A stretch of 64,000 nt of DNA from DATCJA01 sp963814955 (GTDB lineage: Bacteria; Acidobacteriota; Vicinamibacteria; Vicinamibacterales; UBA2999): the NCBI GenBank assembly GCA_963814955.1, contig CAWFEX010000006.1, forward strand, positions 744,001-808,000, given 5' to 3'. The notes under the pieces were generated by a model, which was given only the letters and a program-made list of their open reading frames with translations, was not told the origin of the DNA and did no database searches. Shown piece after piece: positions 7,829-17,195 of the stretch (position 1 is the first letter of the stretch; the number at the start of each line of letters is the position of its first letter). The translations under genes were made by a program, and so were the position numbers.

Positions 7829-10297
7829 ATGAACGGAGCAACCCCCAACCGCATCCCGGTCAATATCGAAGACGAAATGAAGCGTTCGTACATGGATTAC
7901 GCCATGAGCGTAATCATTGGACGCGCGCTTCCCGACATCCGCGACGGTCTCAAGCCGGCTCACCGCCGCGTCTTGTTCGCCATGCGCCAGATGGGTCTGG
8001 CCTCGAACCGCGCGTATCGCAAGTGCGCGAAGATCGTCGGCGAAGTCATCGGCAACTACCACCCGCACGGTGACGTCCCCGCGTACGACACGCTGGTGCG
8101 GCTCGCACAGGACTTCAACATGCGCTATCCCCTGGTTGACGGCCAGGGGAACTTCGGCTCCATCGACGGCGACCCGCCGGCGGCGTACCGGTACACCGAG
8201 GCGCGGCTGAAGCCGCTCGCCGAGGAGCTGATGGCGGACCTCGACAAGGAAACCGTCGACTTCATCCCCAACTTTGACGAGACCACGGAGGAACCCACCG
8301 TTCTGCCGGCGCCCTTTCCGAACCTGCTCGTGAACGGCTCCGCTGGCATCGCCGTCGGCATGGCGACCAATGTCCCGCCGCACAACATGCGCGAGGTCAT
8401 CGACGCGGCGATCTGGACAGTGGAAAGCTCGCAGTCAGAGCAGCCGCCGACCCTGCCTGAAAAGCAGCGCCGCCTTCTCGAGCTGATTCCCGCGCCCGAC
8501 TTCCCCACTGGCGGCTACATCGTCGGCCGCCAGGGCGTTCAGCAGGCGTACCTGACAGGCCGCGGCTCCGTTCTGATGCGCGCGAAAGCGGAGATCGAGG
8601 TGTCGAAGAAGGGGGACCGCTCGTCGATTGTCGTGTCCGCCATTCCATATCAGGTGAACAAGGCAAAGCTCATCGAGCGCATCGCCGACCTCGTGCGCGA
8701 CAAGACCATCGAAGGCATTTCCGACATTCGCGATGAATCGGACCGCGACGGTATGCGCATCGCCATCGATTTGAAACGCGGTGAAATCGCCGATGTCATC
8801 CTGAACAACCTTTACAAGCACACGGCGCTGCAGAGCAGCTTCGGCATCATCATGCTTGCCATTGTCGGCGGCCGGCCGAAGGTGTTGTCGCTCGTCGAGC
8901 TGATCGACAATTTCATCGAGTTCCGTCGTGAAGTCGTCCGGCGGCGCACGGAGTTCGAGCTGCGCAAGGCCGAAGCCAGGCGGCACATCCTCGAGGGACT
9001 GAAGATCGCGCTCGATAATCTCGATGCGGTAATCGCGCTGATTCGCGCCGCGAAAAATCCGGGTGAGGCCCGCGATGGCCTGATCGCTCAGTTCAGTCTC
9101 ACTCAGCTTCAGGCACAGGCCATCCTCGACATGCAGCTGCAGCGGCTCACCGGCCTCGAGCGGCAGAAGATCCTCGACGAGCTCGCCGAGCTGCTGAAGC
9201 TCATTGAACGGCTGCTGGCCATTCTGTCCAGCGACACCCTGCTGATGCAGATCGTCGTCAACGAGCTCCGCGACGTCCGCGACAAGTACGGCGACGAGCG
9301 CCGCACGGAGATCATCGCCGAGGAGGGCGAGTTCCGAATCGAAGACCTGATCGCCGAGGAAGATATGGCGATTACCGTCAGCAATACCGGCTACATCAAG
9401 CGCACTGCCATTACCAGCTACCGGAATCAGCGGCGCGGCGGCAAAGGGCGCATCGGCATGCGCACGCGCGAAGAGGACTTTGTCAGCCACCTGTTCGTGG
9501 CTTCAACGCATGCCTACATCATGATCTTCTCGGACCGCGGCCGCGCGTACTGGCTGAAGGTGCACGAGATCCCTGACGTCGGGCCGGATGGACGCGGAAA
9601 GGCAATCGCGAATCTGGTGTCGATGGAGGACGGGGAACGCATCGCGGCGCTTGTCGCGGTCAAGGAATTCGAGGCGGACAAGTTCATCGTGATGGGCACG
9701 CGGCAGGGGGTGGTCAAGAAGACGGAGTTGAGCGCCTTCAGCAACCCGCGCGCGGGCGGCATCATCGCCATGGGGGTCGAGGAAGGTGATTCCGTCATTG
9801 CCGCGCAGACCTCGGATGGCAGCGGTGAGGTCTTCATCGGAACGCGGGACGGCATGTCGATCCGCTTCAAGGAGACCGACGTGCGGCCCATGGGGCGCAC
9901 GGCCTACGGCGTGCGCGGTATCTCGCTCCGTGAAGGCGACGCCGTCGTCGCGATGGAGGTGCTGCGTCCAGGTGGCACCATCCTGTCGGTAACAGAACAG
10001 GGCTATGGCAAGCGCACCGAGCTCGAGGAGTATCGCATCCAGACGCGCGGCGGCATCGGCATCATCAACATTCAGACGAGCGACCGGAACGGCAAGGTCG
10101 TCGGTATCGCTCACGTGACCGACGAAGATGAACTGATGCTGATCACGCAGCAGGGGAAGATCCTGCGCATGGCGGCGGGAGGCATCCGCACGATCGGGCG
10201 TTCAACGCAGGGTGTGCGCCTGATCGACATCGAGGGTGACGATCGCGCGGTCTCCATCGCCCGCCTCGCCGAAAAAGATGAGGATGAGTCCCAGTGA
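7829..10297 (+). CDS. gyrA: DNA gyrase subunit A
   Basis: GyrA is the DNA breakage-reunion and wrapping subunit of gyrase. The 822-residue product starts at ATG 7829. It has the quinolone-region HPHGD motif (about residue 77), the active-site tyrosine context AAYRYTEARL, the coiled-coil tower, and a C-terminal beta-pinwheel with the GyrA box QRRGGKG (near residue 532), which distinguishes it from ParC. The position equal to E. coli Ser83 is valine (codon 8075-8077, HPHGDVPAYD). The acidic tail ends DEDESQ. A small ORF starts inside its last codons. Confidence 0.97.
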   Translation: MNGATPNRIPVNIEDEMKRSYMDYAMSVIIGRALPDIRDGLKPAHRRVLFAMRQMGLASNRAYRKCAKIVGEVIGNYHPHGDVPAYDTLVRLAQDFNMRYPLVDGQGNFGSIDGDPPAAYRYTEARLKPLAEELMADLDKETVDFIPNFDETTEEPTVLPAPFPNLLVNGSAGIAVGMATNVPPHNMREVIDAAIWTVESSQSEQPPTLPEKQRRLLELIPAPDFPTGGYIVGRQGVQQAYLTGRGSVLMRAKAEIEVSKKGDRSSIVVSAIPYQVNKAKLIERIADLVRDKTIEGISDIRDESDRDGMRIAIDLKRGEIADVILNNLYKHTALQSSFGIIMLAIVGGRPKVLSLVELIDNFIEFRREVVRRRTEFELRKAEARRHILEGLKIALDNLDAVIALIRAAKNPGEARDGLIAQFSLTQLQAQAILDMQLQRLTGLERQKILDELAELLKLIERLLAILSSDTLLMQIVVNELRDVRDKYGDERRTEIIAEEGEFRIEDLIAEEDMAITVSNTGYIKRTAITSYRNQRRGGKGRIGMRTREEDFVSHLFVASTHAYIMIFSDRGRAYWLKVHEIPDVGPDGRGKAIANLVSMEDGERIAALVAVKEFEADKFIVMGTRQGVVKKTELSAFSNPRAGGIIAMGVEEGDSVIAAQTSDGSGEVFIGTRDGMSIRFKETDVRPMGRTAYGVRGISLREGDAVVAMEVLRPGGTILSVTEQGYGKRTELEEYRIQTRGGIGIINIQTSDRNGKVVGIAHVTDEDELMLITQQGKILRMAAGGIRTIGRSTQGVRLIDIEGDDRAVSIARLAEKDEDESQ

Positions 10298-10712
10298 TGT
10301 AGCGCGCAGGCTTTACGTAGCGCGCAGGCTTAAGCCTGCGCGCTACATTGGGCTCTACGCTGCCCTCACGACCGCGTGCGTCTGGCCGTCACCTGAACGC
10401 CAGCTCCTGCTGGATTTCTTTCAGGCGTGCCGTGTGTACGACACGACAGTGCTCGCCAGACTCGCTACGGTTTCTTGCAACCCGAAGACCGACGGAGTCG
10501 TTCAGGAGTTCGAGGTCGTGAGCGTGGACCGCGCGCCGGACGCCAGGAATGTGACGATCCGTGCGCGCGTACGGTCGTTGCAGGGGCAGGTATCCGAACA
10601 AACCATCTCCGTGGCCATGGGCCGCCCCGATGGCCGCTGGATGGTGACTGGCCTTACGCCACCTCCAGCTTCGCAAACTTCGCCCGCAGCGTCTTCTGCC
10701 CTACCGAAGTAA
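10284..10712 (+). CDS. Small secreted/lipoprotein-like protein of unknown function
   Basis: The frame from ATG 10284 gives 142 residues. The middle (SPERQLLLDFFQACRVYDTTVLARLATV, read in pieces, about residues 36-63) looks like a conserved domain and is preceded by a hydrophobic stretch ending LTTAC, a possible lipobox. The N-terminal 20 residues are translated from a GTAG repeat (10299-10346), so the true start may lie downstream or the signal sequence may have been overwritten. The 3' end overlaps pcrA, which converges on it, by 59 bases. No function assigned. Confidence 0.6.
   Translation: MSPSDVARRLYVARRLKPARYIGLYAALTTACVWPSPERQLLLDFFQACRVYDTTVLARLATVSCNPKTDGVVQEFEVVSVDRAPDARNVTIRARVRSLQGQVSEQTISVAMGRPDGRWMVTGLTPPPASQTSPAASSALPK
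10299..10346. repeat. GTAG-hairpin element with perfect 30-bp palindrome
   Basis: GTAGCGCGCAGGCTT occurs at 10299-10313 and again at 10317-10331. The second copy is followed directly by its exact complement AAGCCTGCGCGCTAC (10332-10346), giving a perfect 30-base palindrome. Same family as the elements near 7754, 12946, 22177 and 39727. Confidence 0.7.
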
Positions 10713-12909
10713 AACGGACGACGAGCTTGGTGTCGTCATCGAGCGCCTCCACACTGATGACCGTTCCTTCGCCGAATTTCGGGTGCCTGACCCTGGCGCC
10801 AGGCCGGAGGCCTTCAGGTACGGACTGGTTCTCGTCCTCATACGCATAGAGGGAACCTTCTTCTCGTACCCTGCGGGTGCCGCGCCCGTACGCGGCGCGG
10901 AATTGCGAGAAGGACGACTGGTACGGCGACACGAACGTCGATGGCACTTCTTCAACGAGCTCACGCGGGATTTCGTCGATGAACCGCGAGGGCTCGGTGG
11001 ACTGGTATTCGCCAAATACCCTGCGGCGCGCCGCCGATGTCACCACGAGCCGCCGCTGTGCGCGCGTGATTCCTACGTAGCACAGCCGCCGTTCCTCTTC
11101 GAGCTCGGTCTCGTCATCGCTCGAACGGGAGTGAGGAAAGAGGCCCTCTTCCAGCCCGGCCATGACGACGATTGGAAACTCCAGTCCCTTCGCGCTGTGC
11201 AGCGTCATCATCAGCACACGGGCGTGGCGAGTGCCCCCCTCCTCGTCCGTATCGGACAGCAGCGAGAGCTGGTCGACGAAGCCTGCGAGTGAAGGCTCGG
11301 GATGCCGCGTTTCGTACTCGCGTGCGGCCGATACGAGTTCCATCAGGTTCTCGATGCGGCTTTCGGCCTCCTCGCTTCGTTCTTCGCGGAGGTCCTGCAG
11401 GTACCCTGTTTGATCGATCACCTTCCCCAGCGCAATCGACACCGTTTCGCGGCGGGCCATATCGGTCATACCGATGATGAGGTCGCGAAACGCGCTCAAT
11501 GAGGCAAGAGCCCGCGGCGCGAGCAGCCTGTGGTCCACGGCGCGCAGAAGTCGCGCCCAGAGGGAATTGGCGTCCGCTGCCGGTGCGGATTCGGCGAGCA
11601 GCGGCGCCGCATCGGCCGCGTGTGTCAACTCGATGCCTTCGAGCGATTCCATGACGCCCTTGCCGACGCCGCGAGCCGGCACGTTGATCACGCGCCGCAG
11701 GCTGACGTTGTCGTGCGGATTCAGCAGCAGCTTGAGGTATGCAAGGATGTCCTTGATCTCCTTGCGCTCGTAAAAGCGCACGCTGCCGATGATCTTGTAA
11801 TCCGTTCCCGATCGCCGGAGCGCATCCTCGATCGTCCGCGACTGCGCGTTGGTGCGATACAGCACCGCCACGACGTTTTCGACGTCGTCTTGAAGGGCGT
11901 TGCGTGCATTGCGCGCGATGAACTCTGCTTCATCGAGGTCATCGCCAGCGCGGTAATACAGCACCTTCGAGCCGCCCGTACGGCTCGTGTAGAGCCGCTT
12001 GTCCTTGCGGTTGCGGTTCTGTGAAATGACCGCGGATGCGGCGTCGAGGATGATCTGCGTCGATCGGTAATTTCTTTCGAGGCGGACAGTCTTCGCTTCC
12101 GGAAAGTCGTGTTCGAAATCGAGAATGTTCCGCAAATCCGCGCCACGCCACTTGTAGATTGACTGGTCGGGATCACCTACCACGCAGAGATTCCGGTGGC
12201 GCGACGCGAGGCGCTGCACGAGCAGGTACTGCGGCCGGTTGGTGTCCTGATACTCATCCACCATGAGGTACTGAAACTTCTCGCTGTAGCGATCGCGAAC
12301 GTGTTCGGCACGCTCGAAGAGATCCACCGTCTTGAGCAGCAGGTCGTCGAAATCCAAAGCGCCGGCATCAGCGAGGGTTTTCACATACATGCCGTACAGC
12401 CGGCCAACCTGCTGGTCGCGCGGGCTCCACGCATTGGCGGTAAACACCTCCGGCCCATCCATCCTGTTTTTTGCGTGGCTGATCCGTGACAGCACCAGCC
12501 TGGGTGCGAGCGACGCGTCGTCCACCCCGATCTCGCGCATCGCCTGTTTCATCACCGTGAGCTGGTCGGCGGAGTCGTAGATCACGAAATCGCGCCGCAG
12601 GCCGATGTGAGGGGCTTCGCGGCGAAGAATACGCGCGCACAACGCATGAAAGGTGGAAATCCACATCTGCCGGCAGTCGACGTCCAGCAGGTTTTCCACC
12701 CGCGTGCGCATCTCCTCGGCGGCCTTGTTGGTGAACGTCACCGCGAGTACGCGATCGGGCCAGGCGATGCGGTTGCTGACGAGATGGGCAATCCGGTGCG
12801 CGATAACGCGGGTCTTTCCCGAACCCGCTCCCGCGAGAATTAGCAGCGGCCCGTCTGTGTGAAGAACGGCGTCCTGTTGTTCGGGATTGAGGCTTGAGAC
12901 GAGATCCAA
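10654..12909 (-). CDS. pcrA: UvrD/PcrA-type superfamily 1 DNA helicase
   Basis: This 3'-5' DNA helicase of the UvrD/PcrA group acts in excision repair and replication-fork maintenance. The 751 residues include Walker A GAGSGKT (about 28-34), motif Ia TFTNKAAEEM, Walker B VDEYQDTN, motif III GDPDQSIYKWRGA, motif V HSAKGLEFPIVV and motif VI CYVGITRAQ. The C-terminal tail has a Tudor-like segment (GARVRHPKFGEGTVIS) as in PcrA. The start is TTG 12909. It is convergent with, and overlaps, the small gene at 10284. Confidence 0.93.
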   Translation of the reverse strand: MDLVSSLNPEQQDAVLHTDGPLLILAGAGSGKTRVIAHRIAHLVSNRIAWPDRVLAVTFTNKAAEEMRTRVENLLDVDCRQMWISTFHALCARILRREAPHIGLRRDFVIYDSADQLTVMKQAMREIGVDDASLAPRLVLSRISHAKNRMDGPEVFTANAWSPRDQQVGRLYGMYVKTLADAGALDFDDLLLKTVDLFERAEHVRDRYSEKFQYLMVDEYQDTNRPQYLLVQRLASRHRNLCVVGDPDQSIYKWRGADLRNILDFEHDFPEAKTVRLERNYRSTQIILDAASAVISQNRNRKDKRLYTSRTGGSKVLYYRAGDDLDEAEFIARNARNALQDDVENVVAVLYRTNAQSRTIEDALRRSGTDYKIIGSVRFYERKEIKDILAYLKLLLNPHDNVSLRRVINVPARGVGKGVMESLEGIELTHAADAAPLLAESAPAADANSLWARLLRAVDHRLLAPRALASLSAFRDLIIGMTDMARRETVSIALGKVIDQTGYLQDLREERSEEAESRIENLMELVSAAREYETRHPEPSLAGFVDQLSLLSDTDEEGGTRHARVLMMTLHSAKGLEFPIVVMAGLEEGLFPHSRSSDDETELEEERRLCYVGITRAQRRLVVTSAARRRVFGEYQSTEPSRFIDEIPRELVEEVPSTFVSPYQSSFSQFRAAYGRGTRRVREEGSLYAYEDENQSVPEGLRPGARVRHPKFGEGTVISVEALDDDTKLVVRFTSVGQKTLRAKFAKLEVA

Positions 12910-12945
12910 GACTTCATTCTAGCGTCGTCCGGACGCTGCGTCCCC

Positions 12946-12990
12946 GTAGCGGAAGCCTGAAGGCTTCCGGCTACCTACAGACGCTACCTA
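12946..12990. repeat. GTAG-hairpin element with degenerate CTAC copies
   Basis: GTAGC is followed by GGAAGCC, loop TGAA, GGCTTCC and GGCTAC (12946-12974). Decayed copies of the CGGCTACCTACAG end follow up to about 13015. It lies in the spacer between the pcrA start and the glmS stop. Confidence 0.6.
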
Positions 12991-13026
12991 CAGCACTTCC
13001 GGCTACCTACAGCACGCCACCAATCA

Positions 13027-14868
13027 TCACTCCACCGTCACGCTTTTTGCGAGGTTCCGCGGCTGATCGACATCGCAGCCCCGGCGCACTGCGATGTGGT
13101 ACGCAAGGAGCTGCAGCGGAATCGTCATGACAATTGGCGTCAGCAGAGGTGTCGTTGCAGGCATCGGCAGGATGACGTCGTGTGCGTCGAGCACTCCGGC
13201 CATCCGCGAGTCACCCGCAGTCGTGACGGCGATCACGGATCCGCCTCGCGCCTTGGCTTCCTGGACGTTGCCGATCATCTTTTCGAACACGTGATCGTCT
13301 GGCGCGACGGCGACCACCGGCATCTGTTCGTCAATCAGCGCGATAGGGCCGTGCTTCATTTCTCCAGCCGGGTAGCCTTCCGCATGAATGTAGGAGATCT
13401 CCTTCAGCTTGAGCGCTCCCTCGAGGGCGATCGGATAGTTGATGCCCCGGCCGAGGAAAAGGAAATCGCTGCGGTTGTAGAAGCGCTCGGCGACTTTCTC
13501 AGTGGCCGCCGAGGCTCTGAGCGTCTGCTCGAGGATCTGCGGCATCTGCAGCAATTGCCCGATATGCCCGCGAATCTCGTTCGGTGTGAGGGTTCCCCGG
13601 ACCTGCGCGAGATACAGAGCGAGCAGCTGGAGCGCCACGAGCTGCGACGTGAACGCTTTGGTCGACGCAACGCCAATCTCCGGCCCTGCATGGGTATAGA
13701 CAGTGCCCTGGGCCTCGCGGGTCGCCATGCTTCCAACGACATTGCAGATGGCCACGCTGCTGGCGCCCTTGCGACGCGCCTCGCGCAGCGCCGCCAGGGT
13801 ATCGGCGGTCTCACCTGATTGGGTAATGGCGATCGCCAGCTCGCGGTCGGCCACAATCGGGTTCCGGTACCGATATTCGGAGCCGTAGTCGACTTCGACC
13901 GGAATCTGCGCCAGCGCCTCAATCAGGTACTTGCCCACGAGGCCTGCGTGCCACGAAGTGCCGCACGCGACAATCGTGACCTTCTGCAGCGCACGGAACG
14001 TCTCGTCGCTGATGTTGACTTCTTCGAGGAAGACATGGCCCTGGTCGAGCGAGACCCGGCCGAGAATCGTGTCGCGCGCGGCGGCCGGCTGCTCGTAGAT
14101 CTCCTTGAGCATGAAATGCTTGTGGCCACCCTTTTCCGCCGCGATCGGGTCCCACATCACCCGCTGCGTTGTCTTCGACACGGCGCGGCCTGCAAAGTCG
14201 GTAAATGTCACGCCAGACCGCGTGATTACCGCCATTTCTTCGTCGCCGAGAAAGACCACGTCCCTGGTATGAGCAAGGATGGCCGGAATGTCGGAGGCGA
14301 CGAAGAACTCGTCGCGGCCGAGCCCGATGACAATTGGCGGGCCGTTACGGACGGCCACGATTTTTTCCGGATCGTCGACGGATACCAGCACCAGCGCGAA
14401 CATGCCGCGCATCAATTTCAATGCGCGGCGGACCGCGTTTTCGAGGCCATCTGTCTGCATCTCGCGCTCGACGAGATGCGCCACGATCTCTGTGTCCGTT
14501 TCCGTCGTGAACACGTGACCCTGTAACTGAAGTTCCCGCTTCAGCTCGAGATAGTTCTCGATGATGCCGTTATGAACCACGACAATGCGGCCCGTGCAGT
14601 CGCGATGCGGGTGCGCGTTTTCTTCCGTCGGACGACCGTGCGTCGCCCAGCGTGTGTGGCCTACCCCGTAGAGTCCGTCGACCGGTTGCGCATCGATCGC
14701 GTGCTCGAGATTTGCGAGCTTACCGGCGGAGCGTCGAAGGGCAATCCCCTCGGGACTGACGACGGCCACCCCGGCCGAATCGTAGCCGCGGTACTCCATG
14801 CGACGGAGTCCCTCGAGAAGGACGGGTACGACGGGTTTCGATCCGATATAGCCAATGATTCCGCACAT
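13027..14868 (-). CDS. glmS: Glutamine-fructose-6-phosphate aminotransferase
   Basis: GlmS makes glucosamine-6-phosphate from fructose-6-phosphate and glutamine, the first step toward UDP-GlcNAc for peptidoglycan and LPS. The 613 residues begin MCGIIGYIG, with Cys as the nucleophile of the N-terminal amidotransferase domain. Two SIS sugar-isomerase domains follow (VACGTSWHAGLVGKY; SQSGET-type ITQSGETADT). The protein ends in the conserved AKSVTVE. It lies directly downstream of glmU (5-base gap), so both UDP-GlcNAc steps are co-transcribed. Confidence 0.97.
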   Translation of the reverse strand: MCGIIGYIGSKPVVPVLLEGLRRMEYRGYDSAGVAVVSPEGIALRRSAGKLANLEHAIDAQPVDGLYGVGHTRWATHGRPTEENAHPHRDCTGRIVVVHNGIIENYLELKRELQLQGHVFTTETDTEIVAHLVEREMQTDGLENAVRRALKLMRGMFALVLVSVDDPEKIVAVRNGPPIVIGLGRDEFFVASDIPAILAHTRDVVFLGDEEMAVITRSGVTFTDFAGRAVSKTTQRVMWDPIAAEKGGHKHFMLKEIYEQPAAARDTILGRVSLDQGHVFLEEVNISDETFRALQKVTIVACGTSWHAGLVGKYLIEALAQIPVEVDYGSEYRYRNPIVADRELAIAITQSGETADTLAALREARRKGASSVAICNVVGSMATREAQGTVYTHAGPEIGVASTKAFTSQLVALQLLALYLAQVRGTLTPNEIRGHIGQLLQMPQILEQTLRASAATEKVAERFYNRSDFLFLGRGINYPIALEGALKLKEISYIHAEGYPAGEMKHGPIALIDEQMPVVAVAPDDHVFEKMIGNVQEAKARGGSVIAVTTAGDSRMAGVLDAHDVILPMPATTPLLTPIVMTIPLQLLAYHIAVRRGCDVDQPRNLAKSVTVE

Positions 14869-14873
14869 AGGGT

Positions 14874-16328
14874 TCAGTTTCGGGTTCCGGGTTCCGGGTT
14901 CCGGGTTCGTTTCTTACGTTCCGGGTTCGCCTGCGTCGAGCGCTTCCGTCGTTCGACCCACCCTTCGAGGTTGGTCTGACGGCTACGAGCAATCCCGAGC
15001 GACCCGGCCGGCACATCCTCGGTGATGGACGACCCGGCCGCGACGTAAGCGCCTTTGCCGATGCGGACCGGCGCCACGAGTTGGCTGTCGCTCCCGATGA
15101 AGGCGCCTTCCTCGATGACCGTCTGGTGCTTCCGCTCGCCGTCGTAATTGCACGTAATCGTCCCGGCCCCGATGTTCACATTGGGTCCGATCGTCGCGTC
15201 GCCGAGATAGGCCAAGTGGTTCGCCTTCGACCCCGCCCCAAAGGAGGTTTTCTTCAACTCGACGAAATTGCCAATTTTGGCCCGTTGCCCAATTTCTGTT
15301 TCCGGCCTCACATGGGCGAAAGGCCCAATTGACGCCCCCTCTGCAACGCGCGCACCAACAATGAAGCAGAAGCTGTGAATCGTCACCCGATCCGCAATTT
15401 CGGTATCGGCAATATGCACGTGGGCGTGGACCTCGCACGCCGCGCCGATACGGGTTTGTCCCTGGATGACCACACCCGGGTGTATCACTGTGTCGGGCCC
15501 TACACTCACGTCCGGATCGATGTAGGTGGTGGCTGGATCGATCAGGGTAACGCCCGCCGCCATCAGTTCCTCGTTCTTTTTCTGTCTCATCACGGCACTC
15601 AATTCGGCAAGTTCTGTACGGCTGTTCACGCCGCGGACCTCCACCGGGTCCTCGACGACGAGGCTTCCAATGGGGCGTCTGCGACGCCGGTAAATCGCTA
15701 TGAGATCGGTGAGGTAGTACTCGCCTTGTGCGTTGGCCGCTGCAATGGCTCGCAAGGCGTCGAAAAGCGGTGCCAGATCGAAGGCATAAATACCGCTGTT
15801 GATTTCGCGTATTTGTCTCTCGGCCGGGGACGCATCGCGTTCCTCCACAATTCGAGCAATCCGGTCTGCAGTTCTGATGATCCGGCCGTAGCCGTACGGC
15901 CGCTCCACAATGGCGGTCACCACCGTCGCGGCCGCCCTGGCGTCGCGATGCACTTCGAGCAGCCGCTCGAGTGTCGAGCGCCGCAGAAGAGGCACGTCTC
16001 CAGACAGCAGCACCACCGTACCGGTCCGCCCCGCCAATAGCGGCTCGGCCTGCTGGAGGGCATGGGCAGTCCCCAACTGAGGTTCCTGGAGAACGAAATT
16101 GAGGTCCTGGCGGCCGCTCAGGCGGCTTCTGACGGTTTCGGCGGCATGGCCCACGATCAGCGTCATCGTGGCCGGAACCACGGCATCGGCGGCGTCGAGG
16201 ACGTGCTCGATCATGGGTCGCCCGCCAATCGGGTGAAGGACTTTGGGCACGGCAGATCTCATGCGCGTTCCCTGGCCGGCCGCCAGGATCACCACGTGAA
16301 CGTCAGGCCGCCGCAGGAAATCTGTCAT
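14874..16328 (-). CDS. glmU: Bifunctional UDP-GlcNAc synthase GlmU
   Basis: GlmU acetylates glucosamine-1-phosphate and transfers UMP to give UDP-GlcNAc. I use ATG 16328 (MTDFLRRPDVHVVILAAG); the longer frame to 16436 is unrelated. In 484 residues, the N-terminal pyrophosphorylase domain has LAAGQGTRMRS and VPKVLHPIGGRPM. The C-terminal left-handed beta helix has hexapeptide repeats and the acetyltransferase segment NYDGERKHQT. The last residues (RTRNPEPGTRN) are encoded by a 7-base tandem repeat and are not part of the enzyme fold. Its start overlaps the rsmI stop by 3-4 bases (ATGA type), linking the genes. Confidence 0.95.
   Translation of the reverse strand: MTDFLRRPDVHVVILAAGQGTRMRSAVPKVLHPIGGRPMIEHVLDAADAVVPATMTLIVGHAAETVRSRLSGRQDLNFVLQEPQLGTAHALQQAEPLLAGRTGTVVLLSGDVPLLRRSTLERLLEVHRDARAAATVVTAIVERPYGYGRIIRTADRIARIVEERDASPAERQIREINSGIYAFDLAPLFDALRAIAAANAQGEYYLTDLIAIYRRRRRPIGSLVVEDPVEVRGVNSRTELAELSAVMRQKKNEELMAAGVTLIDPATTYIDPDVSVGPDTVIHPGVVIQGQTRIGAACEVHAHVHIADTEIADRVTIHSFCFIVGARVAEGASIGPFAHVRPETEIGQRAKIGNFVELKKTSFGAGSKANHLAYLGDATIGPNVNIGAGTITCNYDGERKHQTVIEEGAFIGSDSQLVAPVRIGKGAYVAAGSSITEDVPAGSLGIARSRQTNLEGWVERRKRSTQANPERKKRTRNPEPGTRN
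14882..14909. repeat. 7-bp tandem repeat GGGTTCC in glmU 3' end
   Basis: GGGTTCC occurs three times in a row from 14882, followed by GGGTTCG at 14903-14909. A further CCGGGTTCG lies near 14921. The repeat is translated as the last residues of GlmU and adjoins the glmS start. Confidence 0.75.
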
Positions 16329-17172
16329 ATGCCAGAATTCTTGAGCCGTTCGATAATTCCGTAAACCTCCCTGGGGGAGCGGCCGTACTTTCTGGCCAGG
16401 TCCACAACCGCTCGGCGGCGCCCTCCGGGGCCGCAATGTGTTAAACGCCCAAACTCAGTGGCTATTTCTAGGTCTGATACCAAAACTTCGCCCCCGTCCA
16501 GCGGGGGCTCGGGGCCAACGACGACGGTGAACTCCCCCTTAACATGTGTTATACGCCCCAAAATAGTCGACGCCAGACCTCTGGCGAGTTGCTGGTGGAT
16601 CTTTGTGAGCTCACGAGCCACCATAATCTGTCGTATTGCCCAATATATCGCCCAGGGCTTCCAGTGTTTGCTGAATCCGATGCGGTGCTTCGAAGAATGT
16701 GAACGTATGTCGTATCGTCCGCAACCCCTCCAGCCAAGCTGATTCTGGCTTTCGCCCTTACAGGGGCGAAGCCAAGGATCGTCAAGGGCTCGAGTGGAAA
16801 GCCGGACGCGGTTGCGGCGGTCAGGGCGGCGCTTGGGCCGGGAACGGGATCGACCTGGATGCCGTGCTTGAGGCACGCATCCACCAGCTCGATGCCGGGG
16901 TCGGAGATTCCGGGTGTGCCGGCGTCGGTCACCAGAGCGACGTGTTCACCACGTTCAAGGCGTTTGATGAGCTGGGGCAATCGGGAGCGCGTGTTGTGCT
17001 GGTGGAAACTCACGGCGGGCGTTGACACGCCGTAGTGCCCGAGCAGCTTGGCCGTCCGGCGCGTATCCTCCGCGGCAATGACGTCAGCCTCGCGCAGAAC
17101 GCGCACGGCGCGAAACGTGATGTCCTCGAGGTTACCGATGGGCGTTGCGACAACGAACAACGTGCCGGACAT
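16325..17172 (-). pseudogene. rsmI: rRNA 2'-O-ribose methyltransferase RsmI, two frameshifts
   Basis: RsmI methylates the ribose of C1402 in 16S rRNA. The N-terminal half (ATG 17172; MSGTLFVVATPIGNLEDITFR, AEDTRRTAKLL, DAGTPGISDPG) is intact through GFAPVRAKARIS. The conserved protein then continues in a second frame (WLEGLRTIRHTFTFFEAPHR) from about 16737, and in a third (RQIMVARELTKIHQQLARG) from about 16634, to the stop at 16325. Each switch equals one extra base. Removing two bases leaves 282 codons, the normal RsmI length. Either two recent insertions inactivated it or these are sequence errors. The first frame as given would end at 16549. Confidence 0.85.
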
Positions 17173-17195
17173 CGGACCCGAAAGTTATTGTACCA

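Noticed and set aside
14882..14930. Possible CRISPR-like repeat
   Set aside because: The units are 7 bases with no spacers; it is a simple tandem repeat. No CRISPR array or cas gene was seen in the window.
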